From Saprospiraceae bacterium (GTDB lineage Bacteria; Bacteroidota; Bacteroidia; Chitinophagales; Saprospiraceae), in the NCBI GenBank assembly GCA_020627705.1, contig JAHDGJ010000006.1, positions 1 through 64,000 of the forward strand: a DNA stretch of 64,000 nucleotides, written 5' to 3'. Positions 53,459 through 63,261 of the stretch are shown piece after piece. The first letter of the stretch is position 1; each line of letters starts with the position of its first letter. The position numbers were made by a program, and so were the translations under genes. The notes under the pieces are model-generated. The model saw only the letters and a program-made list of their open reading frames with translations, made no database searches and was not told the DNA's origin.

Positions 53459-53623
53459 TCCGGCCTGCGAAGTGGTTAAATAGAATTCGTATTCATTTAT
53501 TGAATATTCGTTAAATCCCAAATCCGAATAGTGGGGAGACCACATATAATGGTCCTATTTAATATCATTCTAGTTTCTTCCCAACCATAATTTTATATAC
53601 GAAAGACATTAACTCATTAATTA

Positions 53624-55717
53624 ATGAAAAAGATCATATTACTCAATTTAATGCTTTTGGCATGTGGCTTTGCCTTTGCCCAAGAAGAAGAAAATTTAGA
53701 AGTCGTGGTGCATTATACCGACGCTGGGGAATCGAACCCCATTGAGGTTAAAAAACCAGACCAATCAATTAAACAAAATAAACTTAGCATAGGCGCCCAT
53801 CTTGGCCTTTCGCAAAGTGGCACAGATACACACAGCTGGGGAAGACATGGGGAAGGCTTACTTTCTCATGCGCATGTGGCATATGGGATAAATGCTAAAT
53901 ATGCTTTTTCTCCAAATTTTGCCATTAGGGGAGATTATTTTGGTTCCAAGCTATCAGGCAATGATCAAGATAATACTGGTCCTTGTACCAATCCAGATGA
54001 CTTTGGGGTAGACATCTCTTGTCACCGAGATAGGGGCTGGTCATTTAGTTCTCCTTTGCATGAATTTTCTGCTAGCATGGAATTGGATTTACTCGGACAC
54101 AAGAGATACCCAAAAAGAAAATATTTTGATGCAGATGGAAATAGAGTGAACTCAAACTTCATCAATACTAAAAGGAAAACCTATTATAATGAAGATGGAG
54201 AGATAATTCAGCCACAAGAAATCCATACTTTTCAAAGAAGACTAAGCCCTTATTTTGCAATTGGGGTGGCTATGACTTACGTAGATCCTGACAAATCATT
54301 TGATCCAAACGGGAATGGATTCCCTGATGCATCATTGGTAGCGCTTGATGATGCCGAGCAAGAGAATTGGTATATGCACATTCCGATAACAGTTGGTTTG
54401 AGATATGACCTTTCTGAAAAATTATTTATCGATGGAGAATTGAGAGGAGTGGTGCCTACTACAGATCTGTTGGATGGTATGAAGTATATTGCAAACACGC
54501 AAGAATTATTTGATGACAACTATCAATTTGCTACACTTCGTATTGGGTACCGTATTGGTAAAAAATCCGATAGAGACGGAGATGGAGTTTTAGACAGCAG
54601 GGATAATTGTCCAGATGTTTATGGTTCACCAATGCTAAAGGGATGTCCAGACTCGGACAACGATGGCATCGCTGATGAGATGGATGCATGTCCAAATACG
54701 AAAGGAATTAAGAAATTTGCAGGCTGTCCAGATACAGATAATGATGGCGTGCAGGATTTGTTAGACGCTTGCCCAAATGAAGCGGGTTCTATCGAAACGA
54801 AAGGCTGCCCAGATACAGATAAGGATGGTGTTGTAGATGCAGATGATCAATGCCCAAATAAATTTGGAAAGGCAGACTTAGATGGCTGTCCGGATAGAGA
54901 TAATGATGGGATCGCAGATCATCGTGATGCTTGTCCTGATACTCCAGGTGACGAAGCATTTCATGGTTGTAAAGAAGGGTATCCTTCATTAAAAGAAAAA
55001 GTGGACGAAGAAAAGCAAAGTCAATCCAACTCCGTTCAACATTCGAATAGTGACGAAACCAAGAGGGTTCAGAAAAAAAGGGTACAGAATACAACGGAGA
55101 AAATCGTTGAGGAAAAAGAAAGGGTAAGAGTGGTTGAGGAGAAGAAAGAAACCATTATTAAAACGGAGCCGAAAGAAGAATTAGAAGTTATTGTAGAAGA
55201 TAAGGTAGTCAATAGAGATCCCCCGCAAACTGCCACCGAAACGGAGCAAAGAACCAAAACATTAAACGAACAAACCAATACCAAAAGAGATGCTGTGGTC
55301 GAATTGGCAACAAAAGAAGCTGGAAGAACGGTATATAATCTTTTGACTTATGATGAAGAAAAAGAAGTAGAAAGAGTATTTGATCAAGCGCTAGAAGGCA
55401 TTCGGTTTAATTCTTCAAGATGGACCTTTAAGCCTGAATCATATACCCCCATGGATAAAGTTGTTCGCGTAATGAAAGAGTATCCAAAATTAAGAGTGGC
55501 CATAAACGGACACACCGATTCTACAGGAGATGCTGAAGATAATTTGGTACTGTCTCAAAATCGAGCAAATGCGGTACGTGAGTATTTAATATCCAACGAC
55601 ATTGCGCCGTATCGTTTGACTGCTATGGGATTTGGTGAAGAACAACCCATTGCAGACAACAATACATCTCAGGGAAGATATCAAAACAGAAGAGTCGAAT
55701 TTAAGATTATTAAATAA
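53624..55717 (+). CDS. OmpA-family protein with thrombospondin type 3 repeats
   Basis: The protein has 697 residues. A signal peptide (LLNLMLLACGFAFA) precedes an outer-membrane barrel-like region (about 50-310). Five TSP3 calcium-binding repeats (DRDGDGVLDSRDNCPD and alike, about 315-450) follow, then a highly charged linker (KKRVQNTTEKIVEEKERVRVVEE; about 465-560). The OmpA C-terminal peptidoglycan-binding domain ends it (INGHTDSTGDAEDNLVLSQNRANAVREYL, QGRYQNRRVEF). It links the outer membrane to the wall. It appears to be transcribed alone and is followed by a terminator. Confidence 0.94.
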   Translation: MKKIILLNLMLLACGFAFAQEEENLEVVVHYTDAGESNPIEVKKPDQSIKQNKLSIGAHLGLSQSGTDTHSWGRHGEGLLSHAHVAYGINAKYAFSPNFAIRGDYFGSKLSGNDQDNTGPCTNPDDFGVDISCHRDRGWSFSSPLHEFSASMELDLLGHKRYPKRKYFDADGNRVNSNFINTKRKTYYNEDGEIIQPQEIHTFQRRLSPYFAIGVAMTYVDPDKSFDPNGNGFPDASLVALDDAEQENWYMHIPITVGLRYDLSEKLFIDGELRGVVPTTDLLDGMKYIANTQELFDDNYQFATLRIGYRIGKKSDRDGDGVLDSRDNCPDVYGSPMLKGCPDSDNDGIADEMDACPNTKGIKKFAGCPDTDNDGVQDLLDACPNEAGSIETKGCPDTDKDGVVDADDQCPNKFGKADLDGCPDRDNDGIADHRDACPDTPGDEAFHGCKEGYPSLKEKVDEEKQSQSNSVQHSNSDETKRVQKKRVQNTTEKIVEEKERVRVVEEKKETIIKTEPKEELEVIVEDKVVNRDPPQTATETEQRTKTLNEQTNTKRDAVVELATKEAGRTVYNLLTYDEEKEVERVFDQALEGIRFNSSRWTFKPESYTPMDKVVRVMKEYPKLRVAINGHTDSTGDAEDNLVLSQNRANAVREYLISNDIAPYRLTAMGFGEEQPIADNNTSQGRYQNRRVEFKIIK

Positions 55718-55738
55718 TCTTTATACTCTTCCGATGAA

Positions 55739-55774
55739 TTAAAGCGGCTTTCAAACTAGGGAAGCCGCTTTTTT
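55739..55774. terminator. Terminator between the OmpA and PqiA-like genes
   Basis: AAAGCGGCTT and AAGCCGCTTT pair across an 11-nt loop, followed by more T. It lies between converging genes and can serve both. Confidence 0.88.
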
Positions 55775-57046
55775 ATTTGTTCGGCTTATGATAATGCTAG
55801 TAATAATCGAGAGTATACAATAGCTCGTAAAAAACAAGGCGCCTGGAGAAAGCTTCGAATAATTTATGGTTTCTACTTCATACCTCGTGCTTGAAGAAAT
55901 TTCGCCCAGTTGTGAGGCAATGATGCCATAAAACCCAATGTACGCCATAAAAATGGCTACCACAAACACATCCGCCATACTCCATTTTCCCAAATAGAAA
56001 ATCACAGTTTGTGCCAATTTACTTTGCTTGACTTTTTCAACAAACAAATAAAGTGTTGACAGCAGTAACTTAAAAAATGGGAAAACAATACTAAAAAGAA
56101 ATACAAGTATGCCCACTACTTTGGTGTCGATCCCAGCACTATTAATCAAGGTCTGCGTTACATCCAATATTGACTTACTTTGAAAATACATCACCTGTTC
56201 TCCAAAATTGATTTCGTTCCCTACTAGATTTAGAGCAAAAGAATTAAGTCTCGCATCAATATCAATCATAGGTAATGAGATACCTAAGATGAGCATGATG
56301 ACAGAAATTATAGTGTAACTAAGGATTAAGATTTTTGATTTGATCCAACTGTATCCAAAAGCCGCAATCAAAATACACAAGATCAATAGACCATAAATCC
56401 ACTGTAGTTTTTCATTTATTTGCTCTTGAAGAGCATGGCTTTTTTCGGTGAGATTTTGGGACAATACATCAAAGTCCTCTTCTTCGTATTTTTTTAGCAA
56501 AGGGATTCTGGGATCTTGGTATGTCGATTTGGCGCCACTAAACAGCATGCTGTTTAATTCGTCTGTCATGTATTTTTTAATCACATGCTCGTTTGATTTT
56601 ATTTCCTTGGTTAATTCGTTGGCGACACCTGGGATTTTCGCTTTTAGATCAAAGCCGTCCAGCATGTCTTTGGCACTGCCTTTAATTAATTTTAAAAAGA
56701 GCTTGTTTACCGAGCCATTTTTTTGAGCTTCTTCCATGGCTTGATCGATGAGTTTTCCAGAACCGATGTACTCATCATAGACCTGATTAAGATATGTAAC
56801 CAGTTGTCTATTCACTTCCTTATACATTTTTGGATCGATTTCAAAATCTTTGATTTTCGCATCAAAAATGTTTAATGCCTTATCCTTCCAAAGTTCTACA
56901 TTGAATAAGCCGTGGTTTATTTTGTTGATTTCCGAAAAATCCTCTTTGATTAAGGTTTGCTTCTTTTGTAAAGCATAAAGCTCTTTGGCTTGAAAACAAC
57001 TAAATATGGTCAGTCCAGCAAGGATCAGTATTACGATATATCTCAT
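55751..57046 (-). CDS. Paraquat-inducible protein A (PqiA)-domain membrane protein
   Basis: The protein has 431 residues. An N-terminal signal-anchor (IVILILAGLTIFSCFQ) is followed by a soluble helical region of about 190 residues. A PqiA domain with four to five helices follows (YGLLILCILIAAFGY, ILILSYTIISVIMLILGISLP, VGILVFLFSIVFPFFKLLL, FYLGKWSMADVFVVAIFMAYIGFYG, FFTSYCILSIITSIII). The LGKWSMADVF and FPFFK motifs are PqiA signatures. PqiA works with MCE proteins in envelope lipid transport; no MCE gene is adjacent. The long helical insert is unusual. Confidence 0.85.
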   Translation of the reverse strand: MRYIVILILAGLTIFSCFQAKELYALQKKQTLIKEDFSEINKINHGLFNVELWKDKALNIFDAKIKDFEIDPKMYKEVNRQLVTYLNQVYDEYIGSGKLIDQAMEEAQKNGSVNKLFLKLIKGSAKDMLDGFDLKAKIPGVANELTKEIKSNEHVIKKYMTDELNSMLFSGAKSTYQDPRIPLLKKYEEEDFDVLSQNLTEKSHALQEQINEKLQWIYGLLILCILIAAFGYSWIKSKILILSYTIISVIMLILGISLPMIDIDARLNSFALNLVGNEINFGEQVMYFQSKSILDVTQTLINSAGIDTKVVGILVFLFSIVFPFFKLLLSTLYLFVEKVKQSKLAQTVIFYLGKWSMADVFVVAIFMAYIGFYGIIASQLGEISSSTRYEVETINYSKLSPGALFFTSYCILSIITSIIISRTNKKAASLV

Positions 57047-57180
57047 AGTATTTGATAGATATGTTTATAACACGTTGAAATTTACACTTTGTATTGTCAA
57101 TGAGAAAATAAGATTTGAAGATTGATAGTTTTTAATTAAAACTTTAACTTAGGAATTCTTTCCCAATTTAATTTTAGTCT

Positions 57181-57924
57181 ATGAAATCATTAGTAGTAAG
57201 CCTCTTACTTAGCTTCGTCTGTTATACGGCAAATAGCCAGTGCTTTACTGATCGACACAATACTTCATGGAACAGTGCATGGATAAGCTGTGACAGGACA
57301 GGCAGTCCGAATCCGATCCGAGGAAATTCTCATTGGCTTAGACTCAATTTAAATCAAATCTATTCGTTGGGTCAAATTACTTTTTGGAACTATAATGATC
57401 CAGAAAATCTTGATCGAGGGCTTCAAGAAATTGTCATTGACTATTCTTTGGATGGCGAGAATTGGGAAGAGTGGGGGACTGTTACTATTGATCAAGCAGA
57501 AGGATCTGGTTTTTATGAAGGAGTAGATGGACCCGATTTGGAAGGGCTTACTGCAAAAGATATTCTGATCACTGGGTTGAGTAATTATGGAGACAATTGT
57601 TTCGCCTTGAGCGAATTGAAGATCGAGGTCTTAGAGTTGGTTTCTGACCTCGCAGAACTTGAAGACTTTGAGTTAAGTATATCTCCAAATCCAACATCAT
57701 CAATTTTGAACCTTGAATTAAGCGCAGAAAATGTAGAGGGAGATCTCAAGTATACAATTGTAGATCTGTTGGGTAGAAACCTTCAAAATGGAATCATAAA
57801 TACTGGAAGTAATAAAATTGTCCAACAAATCGATGTCAGTTTTTTAAATCCAGGTCAGTATTTTTTAGAGCTTCATTCTGCGCGATCAAGCAGTTCTAAG
57901 GCATTCACAAAAATTAACCCTTAA
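57181..57924 (+). CDS. T9SS-secreted discoidin-like protein
   Basis: The protein has 247 residues. A signal peptide (LVVSLLLSFVCYTANS) precedes an F5/8 type C or discoidin-like beta sandwich (SHWLRLNLNQIYSLGQITFWNY, IDYSLDGENWEEWGTV; about 45-155), often carbohydrate binding. A type A T9SS sorting domain ends it (LSISPNPTSSILNLEL, LLGRNLQNGI, LNPGQYFLEL). It is 10 bp upstream of the DUF1800 gene and leads that three-gene cluster. Confidence 0.85.
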   Translation: MKSLVVSLLLSFVCYTANSQCFTDRHNTSWNSAWISCDRTGSPNPIRGNSHWLRLNLNQIYSLGQITFWNYNDPENLDRGLQEIVIDYSLDGENWEEWGTVTIDQAEGSGFYEGVDGPDLEGLTAKDILITGLSNYGDNCFALSELKIEVLELVSDLAELEDFELSISPNPTSSILNLELSAENVEGDLKYTIVDLLGRNLQNGIINTGSNKIVQQIDVSFLNPGQYFLELHSARSSSSKAFTKINP

Positions 57925-57934
57925 ATCGAAAGAA

Positions 57935-59716
57935 ATGAAAAAAGTAATCAATATATATGGGATGCTCCTTTTGTTTTTTTCTGTTAAAGGGCAAACTCAT
58001 TTGGACTATGTTGGTGCAGGCCATAGTGAAGGAATTACCATTACCAGCAGTTCCTACATACAAGGTGGCGAACCCTCTAATGTCATTGATGGCTCTGGGA
58101 TGGATGCCAAAGCCATGGAAGCAAGTCGATTTTTGGCTCAGGCAACATTGGGCTATGATATGGATATGATCAATGCACTCAAAGAGGATTTAAATTTTGA
58201 GGCCTGGCTTGACAATCAAATGCAGATAGCTCCTTCCAGTATGCTAGATAAAACGCTTTCGGTTTGGGAAGATGTTTTGGCATTGCATGTTGAGGCAGGT
58301 GAAGATCCAGAAGAAGTTTTTGGTCCATATACCTTACATTTTAATTATGCTTGGTGGGAATTAAACATGACCAATGAAGATATTTTGCGCCAAAGGATTG
58401 CCTTTGCCTTGAGTCAAATATTTGTGATTTCGATGAATTCTGACCTGAGTGGTCATATCGATGGTGTGGCAAGTTTTTATGACATTTTGGTCAACAATGC
58501 ATTTGGCAATTTTGAGGATATGTTGTTGCAAATCACCTTGCATCCAGCTATGGGATATTATTTAAGTCATTTGAATAACCCAAAAGAAGACGCCGAAAAC
58601 AACATTCATCCAGATGAAAATTATGCGAGAGAAATCATGCAACTCTTTTCGATTGGATTATATGAATTAAATCAAGACGGGAGCCGTAAGAAGGATCAAA
58701 ACGGAAACGATATTCCGACCTACGACAACAGCAACATCAAAGAATTTGCTCAAGTGTTTACGGGCTTAGGACCAGGGGATATAAACGACATGGTGGATTG
58801 GACCAATGAGCCTTATTTTGGTTTGAGTATTTATGGTGCAGAAATGACTACACCAATGAAGATGTATGATTTTTTCCATGAGACAGATGAAAAGGAACTG
58901 CTAAATAGTTTTGTAATACCAGCCAATAATCCTGGGATGTTGGATATCGAATTGGCGGTAAACCATTTATTTAATCACGAAAATGTAGGACCTTTTTTAG
59001 CCCTTAGATTGATTCAGCGATTGATTAAATCCAATCCAACGCCGCAATATATCTCTCGAGTGGCCAGCGTATTTAATGATAATGGTGAAGGTGTGCGTGG
59101 AGATATGATGGCCGTTGTAAAAGCCATCTTTTTAGATCCTGAAGCAAGAGATTGTGCCCCTCAAATTGAAGTCACTCATGGCAGGTTAAGAGAACCTGTG
59201 GTTAGATTAATGCAGTACTCTAAATCTTTGCCACTGGATTCTCCTTCTGGAAGATTTTGGCACAATGGGTATGAGACTTTGGAGAGGTTCAAGCAATTCC
59301 CAATGAATTCACCTACGGTATTCAATTTTTACAATTACGATCATGCGCCAGTTGGGGAATTATCAAATTCGGGTCTTTTGGCTCCAGAATTTAAAATTCA
59401 TGATACTGGGACAAGCATTAATTATATCAACAAATCTTACCAGTGGAACTATTGGGATGCCCTATGGTGGTCTTGGCATTATGACTACGGCGTAGAAAAT
59501 GTAGGGATTCTCACGGACGATTTAGAAGACATGGCTGAGCATAAAGAAACCATTATAAATCATATGGATATCATGTATACCCATGGACAACTTACTGATC
59601 GTACGAGACAGTATTTGAGAGATGGAGTTGATCTCAATACTTGGGATGAATGGGGCGTAACCCGGACACTGTTGTACCTCTTACAAATTTCTCCTGATTA
59701 TAATATTGTTAAGTAG
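57935..59716 (+). CDS. DUF1800 protein, secreted
   Basis: The protein has 593 residues. A signal peptide (VINIYGMLLLFFSVKGQ) precedes the DUF1800 domain (MEASRFLAQATLGY, LRQRIAFALSQIFVIS, ENYAREIMQLFSIGLYEL, FAQVFTGL, FKQFPMNSPTVFNFY). DUF1800 is nearly always found with DUF1501; the pair is common in Bacteroidota and Planctomycetes. Catalytic function is not known. The next gene is 14 bp downstream, so the trio forms an operon. Confidence 0.93.
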   Translation: MKKVINIYGMLLLFFSVKGQTHLDYVGAGHSEGITITSSSYIQGGEPSNVIDGSGMDAKAMEASRFLAQATLGYDMDMINALKEDLNFEAWLDNQMQIAPSSMLDKTLSVWEDVLALHVEAGEDPEEVFGPYTLHFNYAWWELNMTNEDILRQRIAFALSQIFVISMNSDLSGHIDGVASFYDILVNNAFGNFEDMLLQITLHPAMGYYLSHLNNPKEDAENNIHPDENYAREIMQLFSIGLYELNQDGSRKKDQNGNDIPTYDNSNIKEFAQVFTGLGPGDINDMVDWTNEPYFGLSIYGAEMTTPMKMYDFFHETDEKELLNSFVIPANNPGMLDIELAVNHLFNHENVGPFLALRLIQRLIKSNPTPQYISRVASVFNDNGEGVRGDMMAVVKAIFLDPEARDCAPQIEVTHGRLREPVVRLMQYSKSLPLDSPSGRFWHNGYETLERFKQFPMNSPTVFNFYNYDHAPVGELSNSGLLAPEFKIHDTGTSINYINKSYQWNYWDALWWSWHYDYGVENVGILTDDLEDMAEHKETIINHMDIMYTHGQLTDRTRQYLRDGVDLNTWDEWGVTRTLLYLLQISPDYNIVK

Positions 59717-59730
59717 AAAGCAGTAAGAAC

Positions 59731-61146
59731 ATGAAAAAAATACACACAAACATCAATGGCAGAAGAAGGTTCTTAAAGCAAATGAGCTGTGCCGCTTTGG
59801 GCAGTGCAACCATGCTTTCTACTCTAAACAGTTTAAAAGCTGCGAATGCTGCGGCTATTTCAAATTCTATGACATACATGGGCAACGACTACAAAGCGTT
59901 GGTTTGCGTCTTGCTGTCTGGAGGTAATGATTCTTTTAATATGCTTGTGCCAAGGGGAGATGCAGAGTATGCTCAATATGCTACGGTTCGTACCAATCAG
60001 GCCTTACCACAAAATGAATTACTGGCTATTAATCCCAACACAAGCGATGGCAAGCAATATGGACTTCATCCTTCGATGAGCAAGATGCAAACTATGTTTA
60101 ATGACGGGGATGCTGCTTTTATCAGCAACATTGGGACCTTAGTTGAGCCGATTAGCAAACTTCAATACGAACAAGGAACAGCACCTATGCCACTCGGACT
60201 TTATTCGCATTCTGATCAGCAACAACAGTGGCAAACAGCGGTCCCACAAGATCGATCGTCAATAGGCTGGGGAGGAAAAATTGCTGATTTAATGACAGAA
60301 GCCAATACCAATCAATCGATATCTATGAATATATCATTGGCGGGTAATAATTTTTTCCAAATAGGAAATTCTGTAACCGAGTACTCTATTGATGCCTATG
60401 AGGGCAGTACTGGAATGTTTGGCTATGAGGAACAATGGCAAGCTGCCCAATTACGATCTCAAGCAATCGACAATATGTTGGATGCGCACTATGATGATAT
60501 TTTTAAAAAGGCATATGTTGATGTAATCAAATCATCCAAGGACGGGCACGAACAGTTTTCTTCTGCGCTTGAGCAAATTTCACCTTTCAATACGCAGTTT
60601 ACAGATAATCGTTTGTCTCAAAGTTTTCATATGGTAGCCAAAACCATGGCAGCCAGAGATATCTTAGGGATGAAAAGACAAATCTTTTTTATCGAATATG
60701 GAGGTTGGGATCATCATGATGAAGTACTTGAGGCGCAAAACCTTATGCTTGGTGAGCTTGATACAGCATTAGGTGAATTTAAATCAGCCTTGGAAGAACT
60801 TAATCTATTTGATTGTGTCACCACTTTTGGCATATCAGAATTTGGCAGAACCTTAACTTCAAATGGCAATGGAACTGACCATGGTTGGGGAGGAAATGTT
60901 TTTGTACTCGGAGGTGCAGTCAACGGCAAAGAGATTTACGGATCTTTTCCAACCTTAGCGCTAGAATCCGAATTGGAAGTTGGAGGAGGCGTTTTTATAC
61001 CTACTACCTCGACGGATGCGTATTTTGCCGAGTTGGCACAATGGTATGGGGTATCCGCCTCTGATTTACCAATCATATTGCCAAATGTGGGTAATTTTTA
61101 TAGCCCTGGAAGCGGAAATTTACCAATAGGATTCATGAATATTTAA
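59731..61146 (+). CDS. DUF1501 protein with Tat-like signal
   Basis: The protein has 471 residues. The N-terminus NGRRRFLKQMSCAALGSATM has the twin-arginine pattern RRxFLK. The DUF1501 core has VCVLLSGGNDSFNMLVP, YGLHPSMSKM, GWGGKIADLM, FIEYGGWDHHDEV, ISEFGRTLTSNGNGTDHGWGGNVFVLG. The metal-site-like HGWGG and GGWDHH resemble alkaline-phosphatase-superfamily or sulfatase-like proteins. Activity is unproven. It forms a pair with DUF1800. Confidence 0.93.
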   Translation: MKKIHTNINGRRRFLKQMSCAALGSATMLSTLNSLKAANAAAISNSMTYMGNDYKALVCVLLSGGNDSFNMLVPRGDAEYAQYATVRTNQALPQNELLAINPNTSDGKQYGLHPSMSKMQTMFNDGDAAFISNIGTLVEPISKLQYEQGTAPMPLGLYSHSDQQQQWQTAVPQDRSSIGWGGKIADLMTEANTNQSISMNISLAGNNFFQIGNSVTEYSIDAYEGSTGMFGYEEQWQAAQLRSQAIDNMLDAHYDDIFKKAYVDVIKSSKDGHEQFSSALEQISPFNTQFTDNRLSQSFHMVAKTMAARDILGMKRQIFFIEYGGWDHHDEVLEAQNLMLGELDTALGEFKSALEELNLFDCVTTFGISEFGRTLTSNGNGTDHGWGGNVFVLGGAVNGKEIYGSFPTLALESELEVGGGVFIPTTSTDAYFAELAQWYGVSASDLPIILPNVGNFYSPGSGNLPIGFMNI

Positions 61147-61184
61147 AGAGAGATTGCAATATTTTTGTGTGCTCAAATGTTTAA

Positions 61185-62348
61185 ATGATCATGCAAAAAT
61201 CTTCTTTCATACTCCTTAGTGGTCTTTTTTTCTTGGGGGCCTATTCTTGTAATCTTCTAGTTACAGAACCCGAAAAGACCAACGACATGGAGCAAATTCA
61301 GAACGTTGAGGCCACATCAGCAATACTGGAAGAGAGTCCTACCATAGACCGTGGCAGGGAAATAAGTCCAGCCTTAATTGTTACCACACAAGAAAAAGCG
61401 ACTATTGAGCTTTTTGAAAACTCGGCACCATCGGTAGTGTTCATAACCACCAAAGGGATTCAAGAAGACCGATGGTCACGCCAACGATACGAAGTCTCTA
61501 CTGGATCAGGTTCTGGCTTTATATGGGACGATCAGGGTCATATCGTGACAAACTTTCATGTTATTAAGGATGGTCAAAAGTGGGAAATCACCCTTTCTGA
61601 TCAAACCATTTGGGATGCCGAACTTATAGGCGTAGAGCCTAGGAAGGATTTGGCGGTGTTAAAAATCAATGCCCCAAAGGATAAATTAAAGCCCATACCT
61701 GTTGGGACATCTCATGACTTAAGAGTCGGGCAATCGGTCTATGCCATCGGAAACCCTTTCGGACTAGATCAAAGTTTGACTACGGGCATTGTTAGTGCCT
61801 TGGGAAGAGAGATAGAATCCGTAGCTCGGATTCCTATCAGAGATGTCATTCAAACAGATGCAGCAATAAATCCTGGGAATTCAGGCGGGCCCTTGTTGGA
61901 TTCTTCAGGACGACTCATTGGGGTCAATACGGCTATTTATAGTCCCTCAGGTGCAAGTGCAGGGATTGGCTTTTCTGTTCCAGTGGACATTGTAAATTGG
62001 GCCATACCCGATTTAATTACCTATGGCGAAGTTCAAAGACCCGTGTTGGGTATCGAACTTGTTTCTGAGCAATACACGCAAAGATGGGGGTTGGAAGGTG
62101 CAGTTGTTTTGGATGTTGTACCGGGTAGTGGTGCAGAAAAAGCAGGGCTAAGGCCTACAAAGCAAAATCGAAGAGGCAACGTACGCTTAGGCGACGTAAT
62201 AAAAAGAATCGGTGATTTTCCCATTAAGAATAATTACGACCTTATGCTTGCCTTAGAAAAGCACCAACCCGGCCAAACCATAAAGATCGACCTCGTTAGA
62301 GACGAAGAAGAAATGGAGGTGGATGTAGTATTGGGTTCGTCCTTGTAG
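61185..62348 (+). CDS. HtrA/DegP-type trypsin-like protease, lipoprotein
   Basis: The protein has 387 residues. A lipoprotein-like signal (ILLSGLFFLGAYSC, Cys22) is followed by a linker. The S1C protease has His125 (TNFHVIKDG), Asp155 (RKDLAVLKI) and Ser233 (INPGNSGGPL). One C-terminal PDZ domain spans about 275-385. It does envelope protein quality control in the periplasm. ATG at 61185 or 61191; a TATTTTTG box (61160-61167) lies 17 bp before the first. Confidence 0.94.
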   Translation: MIMQKSSFILLSGLFFLGAYSCNLLVTEPEKTNDMEQIQNVEATSAILEESPTIDRGREISPALIVTTQEKATIELFENSAPSVVFITTKGIQEDRWSRQRYEVSTGSGSGFIWDDQGHIVTNFHVIKDGQKWEITLSDQTIWDAELIGVEPRKDLAVLKINAPKDKLKPIPVGTSHDLRVGQSVYAIGNPFGLDQSLTTGIVSALGREIESVARIPIRDVIQTDAAINPGNSGGPLLDSSGRLIGVNTAIYSPSGASAGIGFSVPVDIVNWAIPDLITYGEVQRPVLGIELVSEQYTQRWGLEGAVVLDVVPGSGAEKAGLRPTKQNRRGNVRLGDVIKRIGDFPIKNNYDLMLALEKHQPGQTIKIDLVRDEEEMEVDVVLGSSL

Positions 62349-62449
62349 GGTTATACACAGGCATATTTAATTTTTTTTCAAAAAAAATTACTCAGAATAG
62401 GGGGTGTTGGTTTTGGATACGTAATGGTACTGAAATCAACGATTAAGCC

Positions 62450-63139
62450 ATGAAAAACAATCTAAATCTCGAAACGATCCAGAATTTGGAAATTTTCAAT
62501 CCTTTGTCTTCTCTACAGAAAGAGGAAATCCTTAGAAAATCGAGTTTGATAAAAGTGGCAAGAAACCGCAAGGTTTATCTTGAAGACGTTGAATTTCGAA
62601 GTGTTTATATCGTAGTTGAGGGCGCGGTAAAACTTGGCCTAAACGCCAGCAACGGCAAGACCTTAATCAAACACATTGCATATGCGCAAGACTTGTTTGG
62701 CGAAAATATCTTTGCTCACCACCAGGTTAGAAACGAATTTGCGGAGGTTATGAAGGATGCTGTGCTCATAAGTGTTCCGATACATACTTTTAAACAAATT
62801 GTGGGATCAAATTTTCAATTTGCTCAGAGCATCACAAAGATTATAATTGAAAGACTGCACAACATTGAGCAACGCATGCAGAGCTTCGTGTTCTTAAAAG
62901 CAAAAAGAAGAATTGTCGAATTCATCAAGAAGACGGCGTCGTTTAAAGGAATTAACATAGGGATTGACGAAATTTTAATAAATCATGGGATGTCTCATAA
63001 AGAGATCGCCTTTCTTACAGATACCTCACGGCAAACGGTAGCCAGAGTATTGGGTGAATTGAAAAAAGAAAACATCATTCACTTTAGTGCACGCAAGCCG
63101 AGCAAAATATTGATAAGAGATATGATTGCTCTAGGATAA
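62450..63139 (+). CDS. Crp/Fnr-family transcription regulator
   Basis: The protein has 229 residues. A cyclic-nucleotide-binding-like beta roll occupies residues 15-120 (VYIVVEGAVKLGL, DLFGENIFAH). It lacks the N-terminal Cys cluster of Fnr. The C-terminal helix-turn-helix has GMSHKEIAFLTDTSRQTVARVLGELKKE. Effector and targets are unknown. It lies 101 bp downstream of the HtrA gene, probably on a separate transcript. Confidence 0.93.
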   Translation: MKNNLNLETIQNLEIFNPLSSLQKEEILRKSSLIKVARNRKVYLEDVEFRSVYIVVEGAVKLGLNASNGKTLIKHIAYAQDLFGENIFAHHQVRNEFAEVMKDAVLISVPIHTFKQIVGSNFQFAQSITKIIIERLHNIEQRMQSFVFLKAKRRIVEFIKKTASFKGINIGIDEILINHGMSHKEIAFLTDTSRQTVARVLGELKKENIIHFSARKPSKILIRDMIALG

Positions 63140-63181
63140 ATAGTTTTTTAAATTTTTAAAGGTTTTTTAATTGTTGGCTTT

Positions 63182-63214
63182 AGCCCTAGGTTATCTATAG
63201 TGATGCTTAGGGCT
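63182..63214 (+). terminator. Hairpin after the Crp/Fnr gene
   Basis: AGCCCTA and TAGGGCT pair across a 19-nt loop, with TTT before and after. The T-run is weak, so terminator function is a guess. Confidence 0.45.
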
Positions 63215-63261
63215 TTACCCGATTATTTGGTTAAGTTTTATTTTTGCATAAAATTTGTGCC

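Noticed and set aside
53405-53545. Longer SH3 protein start at 53545
   Set aside because: It would put 47 residues before a good signal peptide and cover the dyad at 53434-53458.
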